A stretch of DNA of 64,000 nucleotides from Larkinella knui (GTDB lineage Bacteria; Bacteroidota; Bacteroidia; Cytophagales; Spirosomataceae), in NCBI RefSeq assembly GCF_003858645.1, contig NZ_RQJP01000004.1, positions 744,001 through 808,000 on the forward strand, read 5' to 3'. Below the pieces are notes generated by a model. That model was not told the DNA's origin, ran no database searches, and was given only the letters and a program-made list of their open reading frames with translations. The translations under genes were made by a program, and so were the position numbers. Positions within the stretch are counted from its first letter, which is position 1. Each line of letters opens with the position of its first letter. This document shows positions 18,981 through 26,791 of this stretch, one piece after another.

Positions 18981-20495
18981 ATGTCCACCCATGCCGGGGA
19001 GATTCAAAGCCCTCTTTCGTCTTCCACGCTCTACAGCGAAGATTTAGCTCCTATCCCGGCCTCTAAACGAACCTGGACTACCTGGAATTATGCGGCTCTC
19101 TGGATTAGTATGAGCCTGTGTATTCCAACCTACATGCTGGCCAGTTCCCTCATCGAAGGCGGCATGAACTGGTGGCAGGCCATCCTGACGATCTTCCTGG
19201 GAAACACGATTGTTCTGGTTCCGATGGTATTAAACGGACACGCGGGTGCCCGGTACGGTATTCCGTTTCCGGTGCTGGCCCGCGCCAGTTTCGGTACGCG
19301 CGGGGCCAATATTCCCGCCCTGCTGCGCGCCATCGTAGCTTGTGGGTGGTTCGGCATTCAGACCTGGATTGGCGGTTTTGCTTTATACCAGCTGTTTCGG
19401 CTCTGGATTCCGGCCTTAGAAACGTTGCCGCCGGTTTTTCCGGCGGCCTTTGATTTGCAAACCGGACCCGCTATCTGCTTCTCTGTCTTTTGGTTACTCA
19501 ACATGTATGTCATTTACCTGGGCGTCGAAAGCATCAAAAAACTGCTCGTTTTTAAAGCTTTTTTTCTCCCCGTGGCGGCACTGGCATTATTGTTCTGGGC
19601 CATCTCGGTAGGAAACGGGCTTGGCCCCATTCTAAAACAGCCGTCTAAATTTGCCAATACCGCCGATTTCTTCGCCTTTTTCTTCCCGGCTTTAACCGGA
19701 ATGGTCGGTTTTTGGGCCACCCTGTCGTTGAATATTCCCGATTTTACCCGCTATGCCAAAAGCCAGCAGGCGCAGATTAAAGGGCAGATTATCGGACTGC
19801 CGCCGTCTATGACGGTTTTTTCTTTTATCGGCGTTGTGGTCACTTCGGCCACGACCATTATCTACGGAACCACGATCTGGGACCCGCTGGTGTTGGCCGG
19901 AAAATTTGAAAACAAACTCGTGGTTAGTGCGGCTATGATTGCCGTAGCGATTTCAACGCTGGCCACCAACATTGCGGCCAATATGGTGAGTCCGGCCAAC
20001 GACTTTGCGAATCTGGCACCCGCCAAAATTGCCTTTCGGAAAGGCGGTTACATCACCGGCGTAATCGGTATTCTGATTTTTCCCTGGAAACTCATTGCCG
20101 ATCCGAGCGGCTATATTTTTACGTGGCTGGTCGGTTATTCGAGTCTGCTCGGACCCGTTGGCGGGATTATGATCGCGGATTATTTCTTTCTGCGAAAACA
20201 GCAGTTAATCACTTCTGAATTATACAATACGGTCGGTATTTACAGCTTTAAAAACGGTTTTAATTCGGCCGCTCTTGTCGCCTTACTGCTGGGCATCGTA
20301 CCAAACGTACCGGGTTTTCTGACCACCATTCATTTGATCCCATCTGATCCCATTCCGGCCTGGATTTTGCAGCTTTACAATTACGCCTGGTTCGTGGGTT
20401 TTCTGGTAAGCGGACTCGTTTATTTACTGCTGATGCGGTCGTACCAACCCATACCTTCAAATCACATCTATGTAAACTTAAATGATGGACGATGA
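18981..20495 (+). CDS. NCS1-family nucleobase/hydantoin:cation symporter
   Basis: The 504-residue protein has about 12 hydrophobic segments and the NCS1 fold marks: NYAALWISMSLCIPTYM (TM1, about 36-52), CGWFGIQTWIGG (TM3; Trp123 and Gln127 correspond to substrate residues Trp117/Gln121 of Mhp1), GFWATLSLNIPDFTRYAK (Trp245, like Mhp1 Trp220) and TNIAANMVSPANDF (about 329-342). It should import a pyrimidine base, hydantoin or allantoin with a cation across the inner membrane. The following preT-preA genes make uracil or thymine the likeliest substrate. Its last codons and stop lie inside the left arm of a palindromic repeat (20481-20551). Confidence 0.92.
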   Translation: MSTHAGEIQSPLSSSTLYSEDLAPIPASKRTWTTWNYAALWISMSLCIPTYMLASSLIEGGMNWWQAILTIFLGNTIVLVPMVLNGHAGARYGIPFPVLARASFGTRGANIPALLRAIVACGWFGIQTWIGGFALYQLFRLWIPALETLPPVFPAAFDLQTGPAICFSVFWLLNMYVIYLGVESIKKLLVFKAFFLPVAALALLFWAISVGNGLGPILKQPSKFANTADFFAFFFPALTGMVGFWATLSLNIPDFTRYAKSQQAQIKGQIIGLPPSMTVFSFIGVVVTSATTIIYGTTIWDPLVLAGKFENKLVVSAAMIAVAISTLATNIAANMVSPANDFANLAPAKIAFRKGGYITGVIGILIFPWKLIADPSGYIFTWLVGYSSLLGPVGGIMIADYFFLRKQQLITSELYNTVGIYSFKNGFNSAALVALLLGIVPNVPGFLTTIHLIPSDPIPAWILQLYNYAWFVGFLVSGLVYLLLMRSYQPIPSNHIYVNLNDGR

Positions 20496-20551
20496 ATGAT
20501 GACGGGGCCGCCCGCACGGTTAAAGCGTCAGCCCATTCATCGTCCATCATT
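20481..20551. repeat. Inverted repeat between permease and preT genes
   Basis: Perfect 18-base arms: AATGATGGACGATGAATG at 20481-20498 and its reverse complement at 20534-20551. The left arm encodes the last four residues (NDGR) and stop of the permease; the right arm ends eight bases before the preT start codon. The loop contains GCGTCAGCC, a word shared with the repeats at 21919 and 26681. Confidence 0.85.
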
Positions 20552-20559
20552 CAAAACCT

Positions 20560-21924
20560 ATGGCAATCGTCAACAATCGTCTAACGGCTGAGCAGTACGA
20601 GCAGAATTTCAGCGATATTCATCCGCCCTTCGAAAGCCGGGAAGCGGCTTTGATCGAGGCCAACCGCTGTCTGTTTTGTTACGATGCGCCCTGTATGAAA
20701 AGCTGCCCGACCAGCATCGATGTTCCGAAGTTTATCCGGCAAATTACGACCGACAATCCCAAAGGGTCGGCGCATACCATTTTGAGCGCCAATATTCTGG
20801 GCGGTGGCTGCTCGAAAGTGTGCCCGGTCGAGAAACTGTGCGAGGGCTCCTGCGTCTACAATCTGATGAACGAACCGCCCATTTCCATCGCCAAATTGCA
20901 ACGGTTTTCCACCGAAAAAGCCATCACGGAGAAATGGCCGCTGTTCCGGCGAAAACCGTCGAAAAACAAGAAAGTGGCCGTGGTGGGCGCGGGCCCGGCG
21001 GGTTTGAGTTGCGCCCATGCGCTAAGCCGCGAAGGCGTCGAGGTGACCATTTACGAAAAAGAAAGCAAAGGCGGTGGCCTGATGACCTACGGCATTGCCG
21101 CTTATAAAGTAACTCCGCAATTCTGCGAAGAGGAGGTCGATTTTATCACGTCGCTGGGCGGAATTACCATTAAATACCATCAGGAACTGGGAAAAACCGT
21201 CTCCCTGGCTGATTTACAACACCAGTACGACGCGGTGTATCTGGGCATTGGCGTCGGTCTGGCCCGGCAGCTGGACATTCCCGGCGAAACCCTCCACGGC
21301 GTGGAAGACGCCATCCGGTTTATTTACAACATCCGAACGAACGGGTATCCGGCGACGCCGGTTGGCGACAAAGTGGCGGTGATTGGCCTGGGCATGACGG
21401 CCATCGACGCAGCTACCCAGGCGAAACGCCTGGGTGCCCGTGAAGTAACCATCGTTTATCGCCGGACGCAGGCCGAAATACCCTGCACGGAAGCTGAACT
21501 GGCCATCGCAAAACTGGACGGTTGCCGACTTCTCTGGCTGGCGGCTCCGCAGGAAATCCGGGGCGAGAACGGCCACGTTACCCAGCTGGTTTGCCGCCAG
21601 ATGCAGTTGGGTGAAGCCGATGCCAGTGGTCGGCGGATACCCGTAGAAACCGGCGAAACGTTTGTATTGGAGGTCGATATGGTCATCAAAGCCGCCGGGC
21701 AAATGCCGTTCGAAGGCCTGATCAGCGGCAATCAACTCGAAAACCGGTACGGAAAAATCACCATCGATGCGACGGGTTCGACCAACCTCCGGGGTGTTTT
21801 TGCGGGTGGCGACTGCGTGAATGGTGGCAAAGAAGTGGTCGACGCCGTTCAGGCCGGGAAAGACGGAGCAAAGGCGATTCTGGAGTTTTTAAAATATTTT
21901 TCGGGATTCGGTTTACATGGCTGA
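20560..21924 (+). CDS. preT: NAD(P)-dependent dihydropyrimidine dehydrogenase, PreT subunit
   Basis: The 454-residue protein has eight cysteines for two 4Fe-4S clusters (Cys37, 40, 45, 49 in CLFCYDAPCMKSCP; Cys84, 88, 94, 98 in CSKVCPVEKLCEGSC), an FAD Rossmann motif (VVGAGPAGLSCAHALSREG, about 141-160), an NAD(P) motif (VAVIGLGMTAIDAATQAKR, 272-290) and a terminal FAD loop (GVFAGGDCVNGGKEVVDAVQ). This is the N-terminal half of eukaryotic DPD and the small subunit of GltB-like enzymes. With PreA it moves electrons from NAD(P)H to reduce uracil/thymine to dihydropyrimidines. Its last Gly codon and TGA fall in a repeat arm at 21919. Confidence 0.95.
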   Translation: MAIVNNRLTAEQYEQNFSDIHPPFESREAALIEANRCLFCYDAPCMKSCPTSIDVPKFIRQITTDNPKGSAHTILSANILGGGCSKVCPVEKLCEGSCVYNLMNEPPISIAKLQRFSTEKAITEKWPLFRRKPSKNKKVAVVGAGPAGLSCAHALSREGVEVTIYEKESKGGGLMTYGIAAYKVTPQFCEEEVDFITSLGGITIKYHQELGKTVSLADLQHQYDAVYLGIGVGLARQLDIPGETLHGVEDAIRFIYNIRTNGYPATPVGDKVAVIGLGMTAIDAATQAKRLGAREVTIVYRRTQAEIPCTEAELAIAKLDGCRLLWLAAPQEIRGENGHVTQLVCRQMQLGEADASGRRIPVETGETFVLEVDMVIKAAGQMPFEGLISGNQLENRYGKITIDATGSTNLRGVFAGGDCVNGGKEVVDAVQAGKDGAKAILEFLKYFSGFGLHG

Positions 21925-21948
21925 CGGGTCTTATTTCGTGCGTCAGCC
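21919..21948. repeat. Hairpin of the GCGTCAGCC repeat family
   Basis: GGCTGACG (21919-21926) pairs perfectly with CGTCAGCC (21941-21948). The TGA inside the left arm is the preT stop codon. Flanking sequence (ATTCGGTTTACATGG before; CACCGTAG and AATACCGTAAACC after, to about 21990) matches parts of the longer repeat at 26681-26785, so this looks like a decayed copy of the same element. Confidence 0.75.
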
Positions 21949-22016
21949 ACCGTAGCGACGGCCCGGCGTAAACTGAAAACCAAATACCGTAAACCATAAA
22001 CTCAACCCACTTTCCC

Positions 22017-23285
22017 ATGGCGGATTTATCGGCAAATTTCCTCGGTATCAAATCACCCAATCCGTACTGGTTGGCCAGTGCTCCGCCGACCGACAAACAG
22101 TACAACGTCCTGCGGGCTTTTGAAGCGGGTTGGGGTGGCGTGGTTTGGAAAACGCTGGGTAGTCAGATCAAGAACGTCTCATCCCGCTATTCGTCAGTCG
22201 ATTACAACGGAAACCGGATGATGGGCTTCAACAACATTGAGCTGATTTCCGACCGGCCACTGGACATAAACCTGCGCGAAATTGCGGAATGCGTTCGGCT
22301 GTTTCCCGACCGGGCGATGGTGGTTTCGCTGATGGCCGACAACAGCCGCGAAAAATGGCACGAGCTCATTGCGCAGGTGGAAGATACCGGCGCGCACGGT
22401 CTGGAGCTCAATTTTGGCTGTCCACACGGCATGACCGAACGCGGCATGGGCGCGGCCGTGGGGCAGGACCCCGAAATTGCCCGGATGGTGGTGGAATGGG
22501 TGATGGAAAAAGCCACGATTCCGGTTATTACCAAACTGACGCCCAATGTGCATTCGGTGGTGCCGTCGGGTCGGGCCGTGGTGGAAGGCGGAACGAACGG
22601 TCTTTCGCTCATCAACACCATCCAGTCGATCACGGGAATTGACCTCGATACCCTGGTGCCCAATCCGAATGTGGCTGGAAAATCTGTTTTTGGTGGGTAT
22701 TGCGGCCCGGCCGTGAAACCGATTGCTTTAAAAATGCTTACCACGCTCAGCCAGGATCCGGTTACATCGCGGGTGCCGGTTTCGGGCATTGGCGGGATCA
22801 GTACCTGGAAAGATGCCGCCGAATTCATGCTCCTGGGCGCAACGACGGTTCAGGTTTGCACGGCGGTAATGAAACACGGTTTTCGGATCATCGAAGACCT
22901 GTGCGAAGGACTCAGCAACTGGATGGATGAAAAAGGGTTCAGAACCCTCGACGAGTTCATCGGAAAGTCGGTACACAAGCTAACCCACTGGGAAGACCTT
23001 GACATCAATTACCACATTGTCGCCCAAATCGACCAGACCAAGTGCATTCACTGCGGACTCTGTTACATTGCCTGCGAGGATACGTCCCATCAGTCGATCG
23101 ATCTTTTATACGGCAATCCGTACAATACATATTCCATTCGTGAAGAAGACTGCGTTGGCTGTAATCTGTGTAAACTGGTTTGTCCCGTCGACACGTGCAT
23201 CACCATGGTGGAGCAACGCAGGGGTGATGAGTATGTAAACTGGATGGAGTTTCAACGACGTGGACTGCCTTTGAATGATCACTGA
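22017..23285 (+). CDS. preA: Dihydropyrimidine dehydrogenase, PreA catalytic subunit
   Basis: The 422-residue protein has a dihydroorotate-dehydrogenase-like FMN barrel (FLGIKSPNPYWLASAPPTD at the start; LELNFGCPHGMTERGMG; VSGIGGISTWKDAAEFMLLG) followed by a C-terminal ferredoxin domain with two cluster motifs, CIHCGLCYIAC and CVGCNLCKLVCP (about residues 340-395). It reduces uracil or thymine at the FMN, fed by PreT. It lies 92 bases after preT, likely in one operon with the permease. The later pathway steps (dihydropyrimidinase, beta-ureidopropionase) are not in this window. Confidence 0.96.
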   Translation: MADLSANFLGIKSPNPYWLASAPPTDKQYNVLRAFEAGWGGVVWKTLGSQIKNVSSRYSSVDYNGNRMMGFNNIELISDRPLDINLREIAECVRLFPDRAMVVSLMADNSREKWHELIAQVEDTGAHGLELNFGCPHGMTERGMGAAVGQDPEIARMVVEWVMEKATIPVITKLTPNVHSVVPSGRAVVEGGTNGLSLINTIQSITGIDLDTLVPNPNVAGKSVFGGYCGPAVKPIALKMLTTLSQDPVTSRVPVSGIGGISTWKDAAEFMLLGATTVQVCTAVMKHGFRIIEDLCEGLSNWMDEKGFRTLDEFIGKSVHKLTHWEDLDINYHIVAQIDQTKCIHCGLCYIACEDTSHQSIDLLYGNPYNTYSIREEDCVGCNLCKLVCPVDTCITMVEQRRGDEYVNWMEFQRRGLPLNDH

Positions 23286-23457
23286 GGGCAAAATAAGGTG
23301 GTTTTCTTTTTGTGAATTCGTCCTTATTTGGCCCTGTTTAGACCAAAATGCGGGATTTAAAGCTTTTTTTTTATTCTTAGCATAATTTTTTACGCTGATA
23401 GTAAGAACTACCGGGAAGAAACCGTTACTTTACGTCTCAATTTTATTCTTGAAAATC

Positions 23458-23652
23458 ATGCCAACGGGTACAGTTAAGTTTTTTAATGAAAACAAAGGAT
23501 TCGGGTTTATCGTACCCGATGATTCAAGTGGAGACATTTTCGTTCACGTGTCTGCCTGCCAGGACCAACTGCGGGAGCAAGACAAAGTCACTTACGAAGT
23601 AGAGCGCGGCCCGAAAGGGTTGAACGCAACGAACGTTAAGCGGGCCCGGTAA
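23458..23652 (+). CDS. Cold-shock-domain protein (CspA family)
   Basis: The 64-residue protein is a single cold-shock domain with both RNA-binding motifs visible: NKGFGFI (RNP1, KGFGFI) and DIFVHVS (RNP2). It binds single-stranded nucleic acid and melts RNA structure. The frame can be read from a TTG at 23449, but ATG 23458 (MPTGTVKFFNENKGFGF) is the family start. It is a monocistronic gene with a terminator directly after it. Length and sequence are typical for Bacteroidota Csp proteins. Confidence 0.96.
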   Translation: MPTGTVKFFNENKGFGFIVPDDSSGDIFVHVSACQDQLREQDKVTYEVERGPKGLNATNVKRAR

Positions 23653-23658
23653 ACAAAG

Positions 23659-23713
23659 GCCGGTTAGCTTTCAAGGATCTCTTATTTTTCAAGGCTAGCC
23701 GGCTTTCTTTTCT
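23659..23713 (+). terminator. Intrinsic terminator of the cold-shock gene
   Basis: GCCGGTTAGC (23659-23668) pairs with GCTAGCCGGC (23694-23703) through one T-G wobble, followed by TTTCTTTTCT. It begins six bases after the stop codon. Confidence 0.8.
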
Positions 23714-23867
23714 CCTAGTTGAAGTGGCACATCAGCATAATTTGCTGTCCTTGTTTTCTTGTGCCAACCCCACCGAGATAATTTACGGATTTTAAAAGCT
23801 ACCAGCGCAACAGTTGTGTTGGGAAAAACGTATGTCCTGGTGTTTGCCGTCACCATTCCCGACTAAA

Positions 23868-24449
23868 CTACTTCACCCGCCGGGCGCTTTGAATACGGAC
23901 CGGTTTGATTAGCACCTGCGAACGGGCATCCGACCCGGTTTCGCCCTGCTGAATCCGGCGCACTACGTCCATTCCGTCCACCACGCGTCCGAAAGCGGCA
24001 AAACCCTGCCCGTCCGGATTCCGTTTGCCCCCAAAATCCAGTTCAGGTTGCTCGTTGATGCAAATGAAAAATTCCGACGTGCCGCTGTCGGGCTGACTTC
24101 TGGCCAGGGAAAGTGTGCCATTCACATGTCTTAATCCGGTTTTTTGGGTAGTTTCCTGCGGAATGGGTGGCAGTCGCCGGGTTGTGTCGTTTTGCAAACC
24201 GCCCTGAATTACCTCAATTTTTACGGGGCTGCTCGCTTGGTTGTCCAGGCGCACCACGCGGTAAAACCGGCTGCCGTCATACCGTTTTTCATCGACATAC
24301 CGCAGAAAGTTGGCCACGGTGCCGGGCGCTTTATCGGCATACAATTCAAGGACGATGGAACCGGCATCGGTTTCCAGCCGGACGCGCTGGGCGTTGGTGA
24401 CGCGGTTCCAGCCAGTTAGGAGAAAGAAGAGGAGTAGAAAATGCTTCAT
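23868..24449 (-). CDS. Periplasmic cyclophilin-type peptidyl-prolyl isomerase
   Basis: The 193-residue protein has a signal peptide (FLLLFFLLTGWNRVTNAQ) and one cyclophilin domain: GSIVLELYADKAPGTVANFL, RFYRVVR (the catalytic Arg position), VIQGG, GTLSLAR, SEFFICI (where many cyclophilins have SQFFI) and FGRVVDGMDVVRRIQ. It should speed proline isomerisation in exported proteins. It is a single gene on the minus strand, separated from the DedA gene by a terminator and a palindromic repeat copy. Confidence 0.94.
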   Translation of the reverse strand: MKHFLLLFFLLTGWNRVTNAQRVRLETDAGSIVLELYADKAPGTVANFLRYVDEKRYDGSRFYRVVRLDNQASSPVKIEVIQGGLQNDTTRRLPPIPQETTQKTGLRHVNGTLSLARSQPDSGTSEFFICINEQPELDFGGKRNPDGQGFAAFGRVVDGMDVVRRIQQGETGSDARSQVLIKPVRIQSARRVK

Positions 24450-24489
24450 GGGAATGTATAACTAAAGGAGCGACTCGTTTTTCCTGAAT

Positions 24490-24507
24490 CCACGGTTTGA
24501 ACCGTGG
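24490..24507. repeat. Single copy of the CCACGGTT palindrome
   Basis: CCACGGTT-TG-AACCGTGG is a perfect 8-base inverted repeat and is followed by GCT, as in the arms of the nested repeat at 6286-6437 (CCGTGGGCT). It lies 40 bases upstream of the cyclophilin start codon, in its leader. Confidence 0.7.
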
Positions 24508-24575
24508 GCTGGATTGCCGATTTTAACGCGCAGGACCCTTTTCTCAATTTATTGATCAATAGGCCTCTAAACAAA

Positions 24576-24620
24576 ATTCGGGCGGTTAATTAGCAAATTT
24601 TGCTGATCGACCGCCCGAAT
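24576..24620 (-). terminator. Intrinsic terminator of the DedA gene
   Basis: ATTCGGGCGGT (24576-24586) and ACCGCCCGAAT (24610-24620) pair perfectly, with an inner AGCAAA/TTTGCT stem. On the minus strand the hairpin is followed by TTTTGTTT and begins 23 bases after the DedA stop. Confidence 0.85.
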
Positions 24621-24643
24621 AGGCTCATTATAATCGTTGCTGA

Positions 24644-25294
24644 TTACGCCGTTGCCCGGCTCAGCTTCGACTTGATGAATTGGAAAATGATCGGTGCCAC
24701 CGACAAACCGATGATACCGAAGATGACCAGCTCGAAATTGTTTTTTATAAATGGCAGATTACCAAACAGATAGCCCAGCATCGTGACGCCCACGACCCAC
24801 AGAATAGCACCGGCTACGCAGTAACCGATGTATTTGGAGTAGTTCATGCTACCGGCTCCGGCCACGAAAGGAGCGATGGTGCGGACGATGGGAATGAAGC
24901 GCGCCATGATGACGGTTTTTCCGCCGTGTTTCTGGTAAAAATTCTCCGTTTCGGTGATGTATTCCCGTTTGAAAAACAGAATTCGCTCCCGCATTTTGAT
25001 TTGCGTACCCAGAAACTTGCCCACGAAATAATTGACGTTATCGCCCATCAAAGCCGCCACAATCAGTAAGGGAATCATGATTTTGATGTCCAGTGCCCCG
25101 GTCGAAGCCGCCAGTGCTCCGGCGGCAAACAACAGCGAGTCGCCCGGCAGCAAGGGCATGACGATCAGGCCGGTTTCCACGAAAATGATCAGAAACAGAA
25201 TGGCATAGGTCAACGTGCCGTACTCATTGATGAGGTCGGCCAGGTGCTTGTCCAAATGCAAAAAGAAGTCGAGAACCGACTGAATGAATTCCAT
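24644..25294 (-). CDS. DedA/VTT-family inner-membrane protein
   Basis: The 216-residue protein has the DedA/SNARE-associated (VTT) domain: FVETGLIVMPLLPGDSLLF near 40-58, a GDNVNYFVGKFLG stretch, and KHGGKTVIMARFIPIVRTIA (about 118-140), whose basic and Pro/Arg residues are conserved in the family. About five hydrophobic segments are visible. DedA proteins support membrane homeostasis; members flip undecaprenyl phosphate or other lipids. It lies 21 bases downstream of the phosphosulfolactate synthase gene and probably shares its transcript. Confidence 0.93.
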   Translation of the reverse strand: MEFIQSVLDFFLHLDKHLADLINEYGTLTYAILFLIIFVETGLIVMPLLPGDSLLFAAGALAASTGALDIKIMIPLLIVAALMGDNVNYFVGKFLGTQIKMRERILFFKREYITETENFYQKHGGKTVIMARFIPIVRTIAPFVAGAGSMNYSKYIGYCVAGAILWVVGVTMLGYLFGNLPFIKNNFELVIFGIIGLSVAPIIFQFIKSKLSRATA

Positions 25295-25315
25295 AAAAGT
25301 GAGTGTCTTGGTTGA

Positions 25316-26092
25316 TTAATGGATTGACCCGAGGCCGTTCAGAAAATGAGAAAACGTGTCCCCGCGCAGTCCTAAACGGATGGTTTCCAGCGGAATCGCT
25401 TCAGCGGGGGAGATATTGCCCAGATTGACATTCGCGCCGAGCAGTTTCACAAACCAGACCTGCTGCTCTTTCTGGGGGGCTTCCCAAATGATTTTTTCGG
25501 AGGGAATCTGCGTCAGAATTTCTTCCACCAGACCCTGACGAACCTCACCGCTTGCCCGGAACAATCCGACGGTTCCACCTTCGCGGGCTTCTCCGATGAT
25601 CTTCCAGGCACCCGCTTCGAGTTCGGCTTTCATCAACTGAATCCATTTGTAAGGCGGAATAATTTTGGCTTCGTCTTTGGACCCTACCTCCGACAAAACG
25701 GTTACCTGCCCGGTGAGCTGGCGGATGTACTCGCACTTGTCATCCTGATTCATCTCGATGGAGCCATCCGAGACTTCGGCATACTGCAGGTCGTAGGTGT
25801 CGAGGAGCCGCCGGTAATCATCGAACTGGTTCCGGATGACAAAGGCTTCGAACAAGGTTCCGCCAAAATAAACCGGCACACCGGCATCCTTATAAACCTT
25901 CAGTTTTTCTTTCAGATTGGGAGTCACGAATGAAGTTGCCCAGCCCAGTTTAACCAAATCGACATAGTCCGTGGAGTTGGACAGGAAATCTTCGACCTGC
26001 CTGATACTAAGCCCCTTGTCCATAACCATCGTCAGGCCGTGCTGCCGGGGTTTCAATGTCCGTTCCGGAATGTGGGAAAGCGTATAATTCAT
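25316..26092 (-). CDS. comA: Phosphosulfolactate synthase (ComA family)
   Basis: The 258-residue protein matches the ComA (beta/alpha)8 family, which adds sulfite to phosphoenolpyruvate to make phosphosulfolactate, the first step of one coenzyme M route. Family segments include GLTMVMDKGLSIRQVEDFL, VDLVKLGWATSFV, YFGGTLFEAFV, YAEVSDGSIEM, VLSEVGSKDEA, IIGEAREGGTVGL and EAPQKEQQVWFVKLLGANVNLGNI. No other coenzyme M gene is nearby. In this phylum the product more plausibly feeds sulfolactate or cysteate, for example for sulfonolipids, which is inference. A good minus-strand promoter lies at 26128-26158. Confidence 0.9.
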   Translation of the reverse strand: MNYTLSHIPERTLKPRQHGLTMVMDKGLSIRQVEDFLSNSTDYVDLVKLGWATSFVTPNLKEKLKVYKDAGVPVYFGGTLFEAFVIRNQFDDYRRLLDTYDLQYAEVSDGSIEMNQDDKCEYIRQLTGQVTVLSEVGSKDEAKIIPPYKWIQLMKAELEAGAWKIIGEAREGGTVGLFRASGEVRQGLVEEILTQIPSEKIIWEAPQKEQQVWFVKLLGANVNLGNISPAEAIPLETIRLGLRGDTFSHFLNGLGSIH

Positions 26093-26127
26093 TTTGAGGG
26101 GAAAAGCGTATTAGCGCAAAAAACGCC

Positions 26128-26158
26128 CAAAAGTAACACAAGTCCGGATACCTCCCAA
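26128..26158 (-). promoter_or_regulatory. Predicted promoter of comA-dedA
   Basis: On the minus strand TTG at 26158-26156 and TACTTTTG (exact TAnnTTTG) at 26135-26128 are 20 bases apart. Transcription would begin near 26121, about 30 bases before the comA start. Confidence 0.65.
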
Positions 26159-26234
26159 GAAAATCCACACATTCTCGTTCATTAAACCGTTTCCTACTTG
26201 GTTAAATGCTATTTTTACGAAACTATTTTCGCTG

Positions 26235-26681
26235 ATGACGACCCCGGAAACCAACCCCCGCCTGCAATTTTTTCGCGCCATGATCGGTCACGATATGCGC
26301 CAAAGCCCGTCACCGCTGGGTCGCTGGCTCAAAGGCACCCTGGTGGCCGCCGAAGAAGGGTCGCTAACGGTCAGCTACGAAGTACGCGAAGACATGACCA
26401 ATCCGATGCGGATTCTGCACGGCGGGGCCGCGGCCGCCATCATGGACGACCTGATTGGCGCGACGGTCTACGCCCTGGGCCGGGAGCATATTTATACGTC
26501 GGTGAACCTGAACGTCGATTTTCTGCACAGCGCCAGCCTGGGCGACACCGTCACGGCCCGGACGCAGGTCGTACGCGCCGGAAAAAACATCGTCCATGCC
26601 GAGTGCGTCATTACGGCAGCCGACGGCAAAATTATCGCCAAGGCGGTTTCCAATCTGATTCAGACCTCGATGAAGCATTAG
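26235..26681 (+). CDS. PaaI-family hotdog thioesterase
   Basis: The 148-residue protein is a single hotdog domain of the PaaI/YbgC type. The central-helix signature ILHGGAAAAIMDDLIGATVYAL (about 57-78) carries the HGG motif and the acidic residue (Asp) expected at the active site, and SVNLNVDFLHSASLGDTVTA the following strands. It should hydrolyse an acyl-CoA thioester in the cytoplasm; the acyl group cannot be told. Divergent from comA. Its TAG stop ends on the first base of the 26681-26785 repeat. Confidence 0.92.
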   Translation: MTTPETNPRLQFFRAMIGHDMRQSPSPLGRWLKGTLVAAEEGSLTVSYEVREDMTNPMRILHGGAAAAIMDDLIGATVYALGREHIYTSVNLNVDFLHSASLGDTVTARTQVVRAGKNIVHAECVITAADGKIIAKAVSNLIQTSMKH

Positions 26682-26785
26682 TATTCGGTTTACGGTATTC
26701 CGTTCACGGTGGCTGACGCACATTTTAACGGACGATGTATTATAATGCGTCAGCCACCGTAAACGGAATACCGTAAACCGAATAC
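26681..26785. repeat. Long inverted repeat of the GCGTCAGCC family, 40-base arms
   Basis: Arms 26681-26720 and 26746-26785 pair at 39 of 40 positions around a 25-base loop. Each arm has an internal near-tandem (GGTATTC/CGGTTTACGGT words) and ends in GGCTGACGCA at the loop side. It fills the space between two convergent genes: the first base is the last base of the thioesterase stop codon and the last is seven bases before the aldo/keto reductase stop. Confidence 0.9.
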
Positions 26786-26791
26786 CGTAAC

